Below, in pieces: positions 1 through 13,753 of a DNA stretch of 64,000 nt (its first letter is position 1; every line of letters begins with the position of its first letter). The translations under genes were made by a program, and so were the position numbers. Source of the DNA: Lagopus muta (taxonomy: Eukaryota > Chordata > Aves > Galliformes > Phasianidae); NCBI RefSeq assembly GCF_023343835.1, contig NC_064433.1, forward strand, positions 183,661,777 to 183,725,776, written 5' to 3'. A model generated the notes under the pieces. It saw only the letters and a program-made list of their open reading frames with translations. It had not been told where the DNA came from and made no database searches.

Positions 1-3000
1 TCCGTGAGTCTTAAGATAGTTCTTGCACATAGATTTAAAATAAATCGTGTGATCATTTTGTACATAAAATCTGTGGAAAAAAGTAGTTTGAAAAACCATG
101 TTTCTGCCATCTGTGTGACTTTCCTCTGTCTCGGAATAGATTGAGTTTTATATAGTACCTGGTAAGTGAAAGGTGCTTGAAAGCATTTTCCTGCAGCAGC
201 ATATTCTGGGATACCATTTGTTTTCTCTGGAATACTTTTTGTCCCCTGCAAACGCTGCAAGGACATGGAGTTACCAAGCTGGAGTTTTGGCAGGGACACA
301 TGAGGAGCTTATTCCTGGATTCTGCAATTTTACTACCTCCTTGAGATGCAGCTATCTGTGATACATTGCAGGTAATGAACGCTGCTTTACAAGAGCATCA
401 GCCAGCACAGCCTTGTTACTTCATATAGTCAGTCACTAGCAGTTAAAGCTGGGGAGGAAGCAATTTCAGCGAGGTGGTGCAGAGGTCAGAGCCCAGCTTG
501 TTCCCCTGCAACTGCAGGGAGATTGAGATGCTAATCAGAGGAGGATATCGTTGTTATTTTTTCCATTAAAGTGCAAAGATAGGACATAGAGATCTGTTCA
601 CAGTGAACAGAAGCTGTCCAGCTTCATTGCCTAAATTTTGTCTCTCCTTTTGCTGTAATCTTTGCTGAAATTACAGCATTGCTAAAAGAGAAGAGATGAC
701 AGGATGCGGCCTTGATGCCAACCGCTGTTTAAACAGTTCTCCCAGTCTGTTCTTATGGCAGCTCCCTGTGAGGTGCACCTTCCTCAGAGTCCTTGGTGGT
801 GATGAGCTCTGCTGGAGTGCTGCAGTGTTTGAAGATGTTCTGGCATGGATTGCAAAGCCTGTTAATGGTTTTCTTCAGAACATGCATCATTGGAGCATTT
901 TGATGTTTGCTGCCCTTGTATTTATCAGCTTTCAAACATTTTAGCATATTTGAAATCCAGTTTAAAACAAGTCAGCTGCTTTCTTCACAGTAGAAGGATG
1001 CTGTTATTGATCTACGATACGGATGAATACCATTCAATCTTACTTGCTTACAGGGCATGTATTTCCAGACAATACTTCTATTAAGAATTGAGCAGAGCAT
1101 TCTTAGGAGGCAGCTCTGCCAGGGTTACACAGCAGATTTACATAACCCTGGGCGTCTTTCTCTCTCTCTTTTTTCATGTCCACCAGTTATGCCTCTCCGA
1201 TTGGCGGCACACCCAATAACCGTGCGTGCATTTATGAATTGTAGTATTTAACTATTCAATTACTGTATGCTGAAGATAATGTGATATCTATTGGTGGTTA
1301 ATTTAGGCATTAATTCAGGCCTGCTGAAGCAGCTGCCGCTTATCTTCATGTTCTGTCAAACATTTGCTCTACCCGTTGGCTATCCCAGCTAAACCACTGG
1401 CATTTTCCAATGTAACTTTTGCCCTCGATTCCTGATGCTGCTGATACAGAAAATACTCTTCTGCCATGCTGGTAGGATTTTGAGTCATCCTGACCATCAC
1501 AAGATGATCTTCTGTCCTGAGGGCATTTCTGGGGAGCGTACAAACCTCCAGTGCAGGGAGGGAAGGAGGCACGGTTGCCTTGTCTGCTCCTTCAGGGACT
1601 GGTAAGAGGGGAGTTTTCTTTATTTTTTCTTTTTTTCTTTGGTGGCTGAATTAGACCAGAAGACCACTTTGGTAGCAGTGTAAGCCTTGCCACTTAGCAA
1701 TGGATTTCTGTTGATCTGCAAAGGAAAAGCAAGCCGTGCTGTGAGAGAGTTCAGTTCATCCTGAGTTGGACATCAGCTTTCTTTTTGGGTTGTAAACAGC
1801 GTCCAGCTGGCAAATTGATTTGGGTGCCAATGTTTGGTTAGTTTTGTTATCTGATAATGATGCAGCATGAATAACTTTTATTTTGAGGTTTGTCTTAAAT
1901 TAGATGGAAGTGAATATCTAGCAGCAAGTAAACTGAACAATCTCTCCTTTTCATCTGTTAATAATGTTTAGGCTTGGTTATTGGCCTCTTGAAGAAATCT
2001 TCTCATAGATGGTTTTCCATTTTTTGGGTCAGGAGCCCTGCTTTCTCAGGTAGAAATGTGCTCTGTACTTACCGTGACTAAGTTATAGATAGGTCTTTTA
2101 TGTCATATATTCGGTTTGGTTTCTTAAATAAAGAACTGTCTTGCAGCAAACTCAATACTTGGATGTTTGACTTGAAGTCATTGCCTGTTAGATTCCAGGT
2201 GCAGCTGAACGTTCGTTTTGGTTACTAGCTGTCAATAACTTGGAAATTACCTCCAAGATAGAGAAGGTGTAACAGCACAAGTGGGACTAAAAGAGGAAGT
2301 AGGTGTAGGTAGGCTTTCTTTATGAAAAAGGACGTAGACTTTTCTGCCAGTAACTGCACATTCACTTCTGAGTTTTCCTCCTGTAGGTTGAGCGTACCGG
2401 ATATCTTTCAGAGATTGAGGAACTGCTGTTGAATTTCTGCTGCATGGCCATCCATCTTGGATTGGGTAGAAATTGCTGCCCTTTGGTTTCTAATTAGTGT
2501 GGGTTGTGTTCTTAATAGCTGGTAAAGGGATGGGAACTTGGGATAGGCTTCCTTTTATTGTATGGAATCCAAAAGGGCTGTAACCTGTTACCAAAGCAAA
2601 AGCTCCACATCAATTGTACTGCACTGGCTCCCTTCCCAGCTCCTCGCACCGCTCCATCAGCTGTTAGGCACAAAGATGGTGAATTCTTAACATGAAGGGT
2701 GGCCTTTAAGTATTTCAAAATGCTGCTCCACAGGGAAAAAAAAGATACTTCCTACAGTTTGACTTCCTCTGCGAATTTTCATCTTTATCGCTTAGCTTGC
2801 TTTCTGGAGTTGCACATCCTGTTAAGAGGAAGAAAGCGTTGCAAAACCACTTGAAGTACCATTAACAAATGACTGTAGGCCAAGACTTCTACTTTGTGAA
2901 CTCTAACATTGTGACATTGTCCCCACTGAATATCTCTTTTATTAATTCTGGACATAGTCCTAAATTGAACCATTTTAGGAATGGGTCAGTCCTAAAGAGG

Positions 3001-4508
3001 AGTTCCACACTGTCAGCAAACGGTGTTGTGTGTTGTTTGTGTTCAAATTATTCCTCTTCACATTTTCTCTTTTGTCTTTTGGCTTGTTTTCTGTTTTTCC
3101 TTCTCTTTACAGAAATTGCTTTGAGGAAGAGAACAGCAAGTTTATGCTTCTAATGTGCATGCATCCACACTTTTGAAGTTGCAACAAAAGTTAATTTGAC
3201 ATGACTTGCAGATACCTTCTGAAGCTGTAAAACTTCTGATTTTTAACTCATTAAATGCCGTAAACAGATTTCATTTCCTTAAATGATGCACCAACAAATG
3301 TCAATAAATTTCAAAATGACACAGCTTTAATGTGTAAGTTTTTTGTCTTTGTCAATTGGAATCTCCCAGGAGTCCTGAAATGCAAAGACAAGTAAACTGT
3401 CTGTCTTTCCTTTTAGTCAGCGAGACTGTATGTAGTTTTCAGTATAATACTAATTCTGTGTAAGTGCATGAGAAGTATTCATGTTTCTACCTCAGATGGA
3501 TCAGGAGTGTCATTAACTTCTGCCACATTTCTGATCTGTTCTTCCTTTTACCTAGTTAGGTGGATAAAGTAAAATGAAGCTTGGCATATGTAGAAGTAAA
3601 CAAGGAAAGCTTTGAAAAATAGTAGAAGCTAAGAGTCAGTTTCAGGCAACTTTCAAAATGTTCATTCTTTTTCTTTCTTCTGTCTTCTATGAGGATGGAA
3701 TAAACTGGTAGTCTAGTATAACCGTAAATTTGTTAGGTGTTGCTGAAATCTAGAACATTTGGCACATGTGAATGAACCCTGCTCACCCTGCTCTTAGCAT
3801 CCAAGAGCCAAAAGTGGAAATGTATCCAATGTATTCAGTAAGCAGTAACAGACAGTAGGATCCAGTGTGGAGGTAAAGTCTTAACCAGAAGCAGCAAATA
3901 ATGCTGCCTGTGCCATGTGAACTAAAATGTGTTTGTGTACACAAAGCTGAATCCAGAAAGTAGGGTTCTACAGCATCAAGTCTGAGAGTGAATGAGTATA
4001 TTTCCATTTTGAAGAATTGTAAGATAAACGAGAGGCTGTGCTGAAATTGATATCTTCGGGATGATTCAGTCCCATACAAGGAGTCCTAAAACCAGTTTCC
4101 CACTTGTACCCTCAGTATTCAAACACACAGTGTAGCCAGCCAGGCTCAGCAGCTGACTTGGCACACTGGTAATGAACTGCATTCTGCGACCCATAACTAG
4201 TACCATGATCTCAGTGTAGACACTGGGTACCACTTAAGATATCTGAGAGTATCCACAGGGATTAATAGATACGGTACAGGCCTGTGGGAAGCCCATTCTG
4301 GTGTGGTGGCTTTGTGCCAGGCAGGAGACCCCAGGGACACTTGAGTGGCCCTCAACTCTGCTTTTTAATGCTGCCATATTTGCTCTTGCTGTCTGCTGGG
4401 AAAAGAGTTGAGGCTCCTTGCTGAAATGGAGGCGTCTCAGTATAGGTGTCCTAATGAAATATAGGTGTCCTCAGCTTCAGGTTATTTCCTCAGATGCTGG
4501 TGTGTGTT

Positions 4509-4590
4509 ATAAGGAAAGAGATCGCAGAATTTAAGTAACAAAGTTCCTGAGAAATGCTAGATGGCAGCAAAATTACTGGAAGATGATAAT
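4509..4590 (+). repeat. 82-bp direct duplicate, copy 1
   Basis: Matches 6379-6460 at 81 of 82 positions in the same orientation. The match begins at ATAAGGAAAG and ends at GATGATAAT. The flanks on both sides are unrelated. The single difference is T/G in AATTTAAG versus AATTGAAG. The family is not recognised. Confidence 0.85.
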
Positions 4591-5215
4591 GCAAAAGAAT
4601 ATTTAAAAATCTATGAAAAAGGAGGGAAAGATGAAGCTTATGGCTGGATGTTGTTGCAGTACATCCAAGACTGACCGACTATTAATAAAAAAAATTGAGT
4701 CCAGGAAGCTATTAGAAAACTCATATTGAATTGGCTGAACTTCTTCAAGTGCTGACCAAGAGCTGAAGCACTTTGTTAGTGCTATAAATAATGACGTTTC
4801 AGAGCAGCAAGTCTTGGTACTTGGAAGATGCAGCTGTAGGATTACTGGGAGATAACCGACTAAATTATTTTTCGTTCAAAGAGCAGCCTTCTGAATAGTA
4901 GCTATTGAGATGGAATAATGAGAAAATGTATTACTCCCTCCTTCAAGATCTCAGAGAGAAAACGAGAAATGCTCTTGACTGGACAATGTCAAATTGCCAA
5001 AGAAAAAAAAAGCAAAGCTTTATTCTGCAGTTAAAATTCCAGCATGTCAGAGAACTTCCTGGTTGTCAAATATATTTGAATTTTTTAGTGTATTATTCCT
5101 TCTAAGTAGCAAGCAGAGGCACATGTACAACGTGGATGTAGAAGCACAGTGGGCAGCAGTGACAGTATGGGTTTTTGTTATAAATGAACGTAATGTTCAC
5201 AAGATAGAGTAGCTG
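4561..5215 (+). pseudogene. Possible degraded coding relic, family unknown
   Basis: In one frame from 4561 the translation reads like real protein for about 38 codons: MAAKLLEDDN, then a YLKIYEKGG block and a WMLLQYIQD block, then TGA. Further protein-like runs follow in shifted frames, such as YYSLLQDLREKTRNALDW near 4920-4975, interrupted by stops. There is no splice or promoter context and no recognised family. It could be a decayed retrocopy or chance. Confidence 0.25.
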
Positions 5216-6378
5216 TGAGAAATTCTTAAAGGGCACTTGCTGGATAGCTAATGAACAGATTCTCAGCATGCTCAATATAGAATACAGAGTAGCTTAATAG
5301 TGTAGTAAATCGAATTGAAAATGTATATGATTTTTATGATTTTATGATGGGGAGACAGTAAAACATGAATGGGTAAATAATCCAAAGCTAGAAGCGTTTA
5401 TAATATCCTATGCTGGGAACTTTGAAGTATAAAAAGTGATTAATACAAAGTACCTGGAAAATGCAAAAGAGAAAGGGGAAAAAATAATGCAGGAGTAAAA
5501 TCCAGAAAGAAAAGTTCTTAAAAGGAGCAGATGAAGACTATTGAACTTACAGAGATTTCATTGACTCTTTGTACTTCTGTGGAATAGGAAAGCTATGGAG
5601 ACTTTCCTGTTCCAAAGGTACATTCTGTGCATGGTCAGAGAATGGCCTTGGCAGAGGGAAGCATCTGAGGAAGAAGTGTCGTAAAGCAGTGGAAGAACAG
5701 AGTAATAGGGCAGAGGGTGGATGGTATTTGCTCTTTTGGAAGCATTGGAGAGCAGACATGAAGCAGAACATTAGACAACCTGGGTATTAAGCAGGAGGTG
5801 GGAGGGCATATCATTCATGTTTTTTTAAATAGGTAATGATTAGCTGAATGCCAGTGGAGAATCTAAGAGGTGGTTGGAGAAGGATAACCTCAGCACAAGC
5901 ATGGCTTAAAGTCAGAAATAAAACCCATCTTGGCTTCCACAGTATGGGAGAAGTATTAGAGAAAGTCAGTAAATACAGTGAGTAGAAAGTACATTTTCTT
6001 AGCCTTCCATCACTACTATACCTGCTTATCCAAGGGGAAAAAAAAGTTTACACCTCAGGAGAAAGTAATTTTGGGATGCCCTTGGGATGTATGCGTATGG
6101 GATCCAGTGCTATTTATTGCCCCAATGTCTCTGGTGATTTTTGTGCAAGTGATGGCCCTCAGCCTTTCACCAGCCGTCCTGAGCCACTCATGCTGTTCTG
6201 GCAGCTGAGAAGTTGCAGAATTCCCTCATGAGGTACAAAACGTTTCTTTCCAATGATTTGGTTTCCACCCCACAGCCTGACCATCTTGATGTGCAGGATG
6301 AGTTAGCTTGTATGCACAGCTTCTGTGCAGAGCTTCCATACGCCCCAAACGCTGCACCAGCCTGTGCTTTGCACGTTC

Positions 6379-6460
6379 ATAAGGAAAGAGATCGCAGAAT
6401 TGAAGTAACAAAGTTCCTGAGAAATGCTAGATGGCAGCAAAATTACTGGAAGATGATAAT
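6379..6460 (+). repeat. 82-bp direct duplicate, copy 2
   Basis: Second copy of the segment at 4509-4590, 1870 bp downstream. It is followed by a short A-rich imperfect tandem of GTATTCAAAAAAA units at about 6472-6502. Confidence 0.85.
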
Positions 6461-6794
6461 ATTCGACAAAAAAGTATTCAAAAAAAGGTATTCAAAAAAA
6501 AGGGCTTTCTAAGCCAGCTGTTTGATCAGCCCTGCCAGATAATGGCTCCATTTTCTTCTGTTTCAAATGAAATTAACCTCCTTTTACAGCTTGCTAAAAA
6601 TAGTCATTTCTTTGCAGCCTCAGGACACAGTGACTCATGTGATAGCGAAGAGGAAGAAGTTGAATTTCTTTAAAATTCAGGCTCACACAGGAGGGCTGCT
6701 GCAGGCCGGCTGCACTCTCAGCTCGCAGGTGTGGCTCTGGACCATGCTCTCAGCTCTGGCCCTGTCCTCACCGAGGCAGCTCAGCAATGCTTCT

Positions 6795-6870
6795 GGTGGT
6801 CAGAGGGAACCTCCTGTGTTCCAGTTTGTGCCTGTTGCCTCCTGTCCTGGCACAAGGTACAGCCTTTGGT
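6795..6870 (-). mobile_element. Possible short CR1 fragment
   Basis: The stretch GGGAACCTCCTGTGTTCCAG and the following text (GTTTGTGCCTGTTGCC, CCTGTCCTGGCAC) resembles the minus-strand copy of a diverged CR1 3' region. There is no tail, so support is weak. Confidence 0.4.
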
Positions 6871-7157
6871 ATTGGCTTTGGCAGATCACGTCCAAGGAGG
6901 AAGATGCTTCCCACTGTTGAGTGTGAATTGCACATTCACAAGAAAAATAGATCCATTTCACAACCTTTCAATTCTCGGTGTTTAGTTCATGACGAAGTGC
7001 AGCTTAAGGACAGAAAGCAAGTCATGGATGAGACCCACTCAGGGCTGTCTTTTTGTGATTTCCGGCAGCTCTTCTGCAAACACGTGTGTTAGTGTGTCCG
7101 TCACACCACAGCAGGCCACTGCGGAGCTTGCACCTCAGCATGAATTGGGCCCCATCT

Positions 7158-7575
7158 CATAGAATGATAGAATAGCTCAGGGTGGAAGGAACCTTAATTA
7201 TTGGCTTCCAATCCTTGCCATGGGCTGGTTGCCCCCCCCCCCCCCCCCACCAGCTCAGGCTGCCCAGGGCCCATCCAACCTGGCCCTGAGCACCTCCAGG
7301 GATGGGGCAGCACAGCTATCTAGTCAGCAGTGCCAGGGCCTCACTGCTCTCTGAATAAAGATTTTTTTTCCTGACATCTAACCTACATTTCCTCTCTTTT
7401 AGTTTAAAGCCATTCCTCTTTGTCCTGTCACTATCAGATAGTGCAAAACCTGAGTTCCCCTTCTGCTTATGAGCTCCCTTCAGGTACTGGAAGGCCGCAG
7501 CGGGGTCTCCCCAGAGCCTTCTCCAAGAAGCAGCAGCCTTCTCCCAGCAGCCTTCCCTGGCCTGGTTCTCCTTTC
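7158..7575 (-). mobile_element. CR1 LINE 3' fragment
   Basis: Begins with CATAGAATGATAGAAT, the reverse complement of the CR1 tail. It continues through the typical TGCCATGGGCTGGTTGCC, CAGGCTGCCCAGGGCCCATC and CTTCTCCAAG blocks. It is a 5'-truncated copy, antisense to SESN3. A run of 17 C at 7232-7248 interrupts it. Confidence 0.9.
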
Positions 7576-10500
7576 TCATCTTTGAAGCTCTTCATTATCT
7601 TTCTCTCTCCTCATCAGCACTTCCAAAAAGATTCTTTTAATTTTAATGTAAATGATGTTGGTTACAAGCTTTTAAGATCACGTATTCATACTCCAAGAAT
7701 GTGTTGATAGAGGAATAGCAGAAAATGGCTCATGGATGTGCATATGGTATCTTGGTTGCTGAGCAACCTGTTCTTGGTTCATTTAGCATAAGAATCCAAT
7801 TTCAAATAAGATATTTGGGACCCCACTTGACTTACTTTGCAACAGCCAGTGTAACATACAAGGATGAGTTGAGCAGGCAATTGAATCAGCTTTTCTTGGG
7901 AAACAGAAAGCTTTGCAAGAATGTCTCATCTTGAAGGACCACATATCTGAAGCATTGTTTGCTAATTCCCATATTGGGTAGGTTTTAAATCCCTACTTAT
8001 ATACAGCTTGTCCGGGAGAAGTGGTTTTCATCTACAGTTCAACAAAGCCACTGTTATCTTACTTAGTGGTTGCAAACTTCCCATGTTTTTATTAATAGCG
8101 TCCTGAGAACTTGTACAGCTTGATCATATTTGCTCTTATGATGATGAGCTTGTGTTAACCGGTTTCAGTAAAACAGAAGCTTTGGTGTAGAGGCAGCAAA
8201 ATATTTTCTGTTGCTAGAAGGGAATAGTCTACACCACTAGAAAAAGTTCAAGGCAGCCATGCTGAATGGGGAAAGTAGGTAATGGAGGTCGTAGCCTCTT
8301 AAAAGTAGGATAACAGTGCTCTTTTTTGCTCCGGTCTGACCTAGATGACCCACTGGGCAGTCTGGCAAAGTGGGCTATAGCTCAGAGGGCACTGATACAG
8401 TGATTCAGCTCTGCTTTCAACCTGCGCTTTGGCCAAGGGCTGTTATCTCCCTCACACAAACTGTTTCTTCCAGGTATTTGATGCAAAATGAAGGCTTTCA
8501 AAGACTTGATGTCCAAAAACCCTTCCTAAAACCAGTGATGTACACCATTAATAGTAATCTTGGAAAGCGTTTCTTTTTTGAAGGTTGACCAAGATGATTG
8601 CTGGCAAAAGCAAGCATTTAAAACTAAGAGAAACCTTCTGAGCCTTGAATAGCTGTATGGAGAAGAAGTTATGTGGGCAGATACCCAGTCTGTACTTTTT
8701 TCACTATAGATGTGTTACGTGTGACTCATAAGGAGTATTTTACAATGCTGTGGGGCTGTGACAGCAGGCAGTGGTCACAGTGAGTTGTCTCCTGACTACT
8801 TGTTTTCACGCAGTGGATTCTGCTCAGTTCAGAAAACGAGCGAAAGCATGCGTGACTGCATTCTTCATCATTTAACAGCTAATTACTCCAAAGTAACAAA
8901 TTTAATTGTCAGGAGAGAGTTTGTTTTGGAACATCTTTCCTGAATAATCACTGCTGATTTTTGCATGGTTTTTTTTTTTTTTCATACTCTAATTTAAAAG
9001 GGAAAGGATGTTCTGAAGACACAGAACAGTTACGCATTTCTAGTGTCTTCATTTCCCTGTGTGTACATCTGTGGCACTTTCAGACCCGCACTGATCTTTG
9101 TGTATGTGGCCGCTATACATAAGCCTGCCAGGTAGAGTCACTGAGGTATTTAATGGTCATTTGTTATGGAAAACCTCAGACTTTTATGCTTGGGACATGA
9201 AATATTTGCCATGCAGATCTGATACTGCTGTTGATGGGTAACTTATTAAAAGTGACTTCTGCTGCAGTGTCATTAGCGACCTGAAGAAATGCACAACCAT
9301 AGTTTGCAGTTACATGGGATACAGCTGTAAAGAAGCAAAGAAGAGAGGCAGGTCCCTTCCCAGCTTCTCTTTGTCAGTGGCAACAGATTGAAAGTCTCCA
9401 CAACTCCATTTCTTATCCACTATTAAACAAGAAGTCCGCTTGCTCTTGTTAATCTCTGCCTATTATCAAAGAACATGTAATAATTGTTGGGCTCCAGCTC
9501 TTCTTCTAGCTGCAATTGGCACACCAAGAGGTATATGGCATGCTTTGTTCTTTTCTGGACTTGGCAACTGAACAACATAGTATTTTTGTCTTTGTTTTTG
9601 GATGGAGTCTTTACCTGGGCCTTGCTGGTGTATCTGGAGGGTGACTGGGCTTTTCAAGCCACTGGCAAAACAAGTGCATGTACTCTGCTAAATGCTTAGA
9701 ATCTGATTAGGTTCTTACACTGAAGAAAATGGCTTCTCGATTATAATTTCTCAGATGTGGCTTTTGTGCACATAGTGGTAAGGACAGCTTTTTTTCCCCC
9801 TTTGCTTTCAAAACTCCTGTTCAATCCAGAAAATTGCCAATTTTAGCATTGTGCCACATTTTTTATTGTTGTTGTCCACATATCTCTAATTTGACCGGTA
9901 ATTTTCTTTTTGGCCTTGCCAAAATTCATGCCATTTGTTTGAGCAAAGCACAAGGGATGCAAATCCAATGTGGGGAGATGGCTTCTTGTGTACTTGACTG
10001 TAAAGCATGCAGGTGGCCTTGGGAAGAGAACCAAGCCAAGGCCTTTAGATCTAACTTGCAAGATAAAGTGGGCTAATGTATTATTCCTCAAACTGATTGA
10101 ATTGCATGACTCTTCTGCAGGAAAAAAGAGTCCAAGTCTCTCCACCATTAACAAGAGGACCAAGTGCCTTTATACCTGAGAATGAGGTAAGTTTGCAGTT
10201 AGCTGGGCTGAGTGTGAGGTGACTCTTAGCATGGAAATACTGAAGAACAGTTTTACCATCCTGCCTGCCCAGGGGAACCTGAATGAGTCCCTTTGGGAGC
10301 AACAAGAATGGTTTAAGAGGAGCAAGCTCTAGCAGATAAGAGCCAAGCTGCCCTTTCCTGCATGTGCTGACAGTGGAGTTGCTCGCAGTTGCCCATGCTC
10401 CCCATGCCAGCCCTGAGTGCTGCTCTGCTCTTTCCACAGGGGATGATCCGTTCTTTCTGTTAATGTCAGGCCTAAGGGGGGACCTGTCCGTACTGCAACA

Positions 10501-12089
10501 GAGCATTATATAGCTCTCAGGGCAGTACCTGACCTTCAGTTTAAGTCAGCCTACAAATATGACCAACTTCTGAGACTGTAACTGTGGTTCTTTAGAGAAT
10601 TTATGGTTGAAAGGAACAGTTTGATTTCAGCCTGAAGATTTCTGTGCATGATTTAGTGTTCAGCTTAAACCTTGATTTGCACCTTGCCACAGTAAATAGA
10701 AGCTTTCCTGTGCAGTAGTTCCCTTGCCCTGAAATTAATCTTCACAGAGTATTATTTATTGATTGACAAATTGTTTGGGATGGCAGATTATAAAAATAGG
10801 GCCTTTTTTTTTGTTTGCTTTTAAATACTTAGTAAAAGCAGATCATTCACATGCTATAAGAGCCAAAAAGAAATTTTTGAAAGGTAAGATATCTGCTGTT
10901 CTCTGAGTCTCTGTTTATACATGGCGAAGATGTGAATCTAAAAACAGAGTAAGTGTAAAGCCTGGCAACAAGAAATATAATGAAGTAAAAAAAGACCTAA
11001 CAAATATCAAAATGAGCCTTGCAGACTGGAGAAAGAGGAAGCAGAATGAGTTTCAGCCAGCCCAGCTTGTGAGAAGTACTTCCTTTATGTATATTTGTCT
11101 TGTTAAGAGAAAAATTGCATGAAAAGGAGAAATGTGATTGTAATTAAAATAACAGCATACAACATTTTGAGTGGGTTCTCAATGAATTTATTTTACAACT
11201 GATACGCTTGGTAGTAGGTACTAGCTAAGGGTACAGGAGAGCACTGAGTCTTCTCCAGAAAGGAGCAGCAGTAACTCAGGGCTGGAACCTCCCTCTACCT
11301 GAGGGAATGAAAAGTTACTCAGAATCATAAACCAATTTTAAATATTGTTTGTTGAGCAAACAACTGCTTTTTTCCCCCATTCTGTGACATTAAGTAACAT
11401 AGTAGGTAGTAAAGTTGTGGTTAGAGCCTGATCATATGTTCATTGTCTCACAAAGTTTGATAAAAACACTGGTCTTATCAAAGTTTGGTTTATTTTCACG
11501 ATGTATATGGGCAGGTAATGAGGAGGAAGTACATGTGCACTGTGAAGAGATTTGCAATATACATAGGGATAAATCTTGGAAGCAATAATGCTGCATACTG
11601 CTGCGCCTTGTATTGCAACAGTGCAGTCCTACAGGAGTGTATTTCAGTTTTGTCAGCAGAATGTTTTCTCTTTAACTTCTGCTAAGATAGATGGAAAATT
11701 CCTGCCTAGCTGGAGAACAGCACACCAGCAACACAGCAGGCTGAAAAGTAGAATTTCCTCAAGGAACTGCTGCATGAGACAAAAGTCTCTTACACATCAG
11801 GAAAGTAAAGTTGCTGAAGAAATTGGGGGATTCCTTAAATGGAGTGAGGGGTGTAAAAAACTAAGTGACATAGACTGATTTCTAACTCATGAATAAAACA
11901 CTGATGGCAAAAATGTTCCAGAGAAAAACCAAATTGACATGATTTCTGGTGCAAAGCAAAGAAAGCTGTAATAGTGAGGAGTGACGCACACAATAATAAC
12001 GGGGTTGCCGAACTGCTTCTCCACTTTGTCTGTGGGCCCGTAAATTCAAACTGGGAATACAGTCGTGAGAAATGAAAGGTGGTATGTTC

Positions 12090-12845
12090 ATAGAAACACA
12101 GAATGGCCTGGGTTGAAAAGGCCCACAATGATCATCACGTTTCAACCCCCTGCTATGTGCAGGGTCGCCAACCACCAGACCAGGCTGCCCAGAGCCACAT
12201 CCAGCCTGGCCTTGAATGCCTGCAGGCATGGGGCATCCACAGCCTCCTTGGGCAGCCTGTTCCAGTGTGTCACCACCCTCTGTATCAAAAACTTCCTCCT
12301 CATATCTAACCTGAACCTCCCCTGTCTCAGTTTAAAACCATTCCCCCTTGTTCTATCACTATTCACCCTTGTAAGTAGCCGTTCCCCCTGCTGTTTATAC
12401 ACTCCCTTCAAATATTGCAAGGCCACACTGAGGTCTCCCCACAGCTTTCTCTTCTCCAAGCTAAACAAGCCCAGTTCCCTCAACCTTTCCTCATAGGAGA
12501 GGTGCTCCAGCCCTCATCTTAGTGATCCTCCTCTGGACTTGTTCCAAGAGCTCTGCACCTTTCTTGTGCCAGGGGCCCCAGGCCTGGACGCAGTGCTGCA
12601 GATGGAGCCTCACAAGAGCCAAGTAGAGGGGGACAATCACCTCCCTGTCCCTGCTGGCCACCCCTTTTTTAACGCAGCCCAGAACACAGTTGGCCTTCTG
12701 GGCTGCAGGCAGACACTGCTGGCTCATGTCCAGCTTCTCGTCTACCAGGACCCCCTCCTTCTCCACAGGGCTGCTCTCAAGGAGATCTTCCCCCAGTTTG
12801 TATAAATACCTGGGATTGCCCTGGCCCAGCTTGGTGGAAGAAGAT
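12090..12845 (-). mobile_element. CR1 LINE, longer 3' copy with RT remnant
   Basis: Antisense copy opening with the CR1 3' end at 12090. Read on the - strand it codes the C-terminal part of the CR1 ORF2 product: [35 protein letters not shown] and [12 protein letters not shown] (about 12491-12790), then [11 protein letters not shown] and NGFKLRQGRFRLDMR (about 12142-12483). Frameshifts separate the blocks, so it is dead. Its 3' 190 bp are nearly identical to the copy at 62185. Confidence 0.93.
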
Positions 12846-13753
12846 TTGGTACACAATATGTTCATCAGCCCATCGCCAAGAAGGAAAACATACTTTGAAT
12901 GGAGTTGCTCAGCAAGAGTTGTGTCTTCTTGGTTTTAGGCACGTTTTCTGTCTCTGTACAGTAAATCTGCTAAAATGGCTTCCCATTTCATAGTGCTTGC
13001 AGCAGTAAGCTGGCTCGTCTAAAACTGTGCTATTTCAGAATAAATGCTGGGTATTTTAGCCTTTTGCTTGTAGCTTCAATGGTGAACATGTTTAAAATGG
13101 CAGTTCTTGATGATAAACACTGAGTAATAGTACTAATACTGTGTCAGGGCTTGCAGTTCAAGAGCTGCTTGCTTGTACTGCTTCATTTCATCTTGTGCCC
13201 AAGGTTTGGATCAGCTGGAATAATTAAAGAACAGCTTTTGTTTAAAGAAAGCATTAAATTCCTATTCTAAATAATACTTGAATGTTACAGACAAATTAGC
13301 ATTTGATCTCCTCTTCAATTATACAAACCCAGCTGTGGTAGACTGCCAGGCTGTTTCTGTAATTTGGTTACGTAACCCCACTCTTCTCCATTAGTTTCAA
13401 AATTGGTTTTAGGGCTGAGTGTTTGGGTAGTGTGTGTCTCTGCAGGTTGACATCCATAAAGACTTTACTTTCCATTTTTGCTCACTTCCAAGTCTCAACA
13501 CAAATTTTACATGAAGCATCTGAGAGTTTAGCCATTTTGGAAAGCTCTGCAGAAATATTCTGGGTTTTTGTAGTCAGTTACTAGAACAGCAGTCATATGG
13601 TGCTCAGTATACGAGTAACATCTGTGTGCATGTTCACTTATTAACAGGCACATGTATACATCTAGATCTTCAGAAGTTTTTTACACAAGCCAACATTTCA
13701 TACTACAGTATGTTTCTCTCCAGTATCTTAAGTTTCTCCATCTTATTTTGCAG

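Larger units (their letters stand above)
1..13753. other. SESN3 upstream intron (partial)
   Basis: AT-rich sequence with no convincing exon. It is inferred to be the large intron between the N-terminal SESN3 exon (outside the window) and the exon at 13754. It holds CR1 fragments at 7158-7575 and 12090-12845, a possible CR1 scrap near 6795-6870, an 82-bp duplicated segment (4509-4590 and 6379-6460), and a degraded coding-like stretch at about 4560-5215. Apart from these I see only small chance ORFs. Confidence 0.7.

Noticed and set aside
12065-12496. 143-codon + strand ORF, and its twin at 62180-62662
   Set aside because: Both are the antisense reading of CR1 3' ends, which explains their similarity to each other. 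They are not genes.
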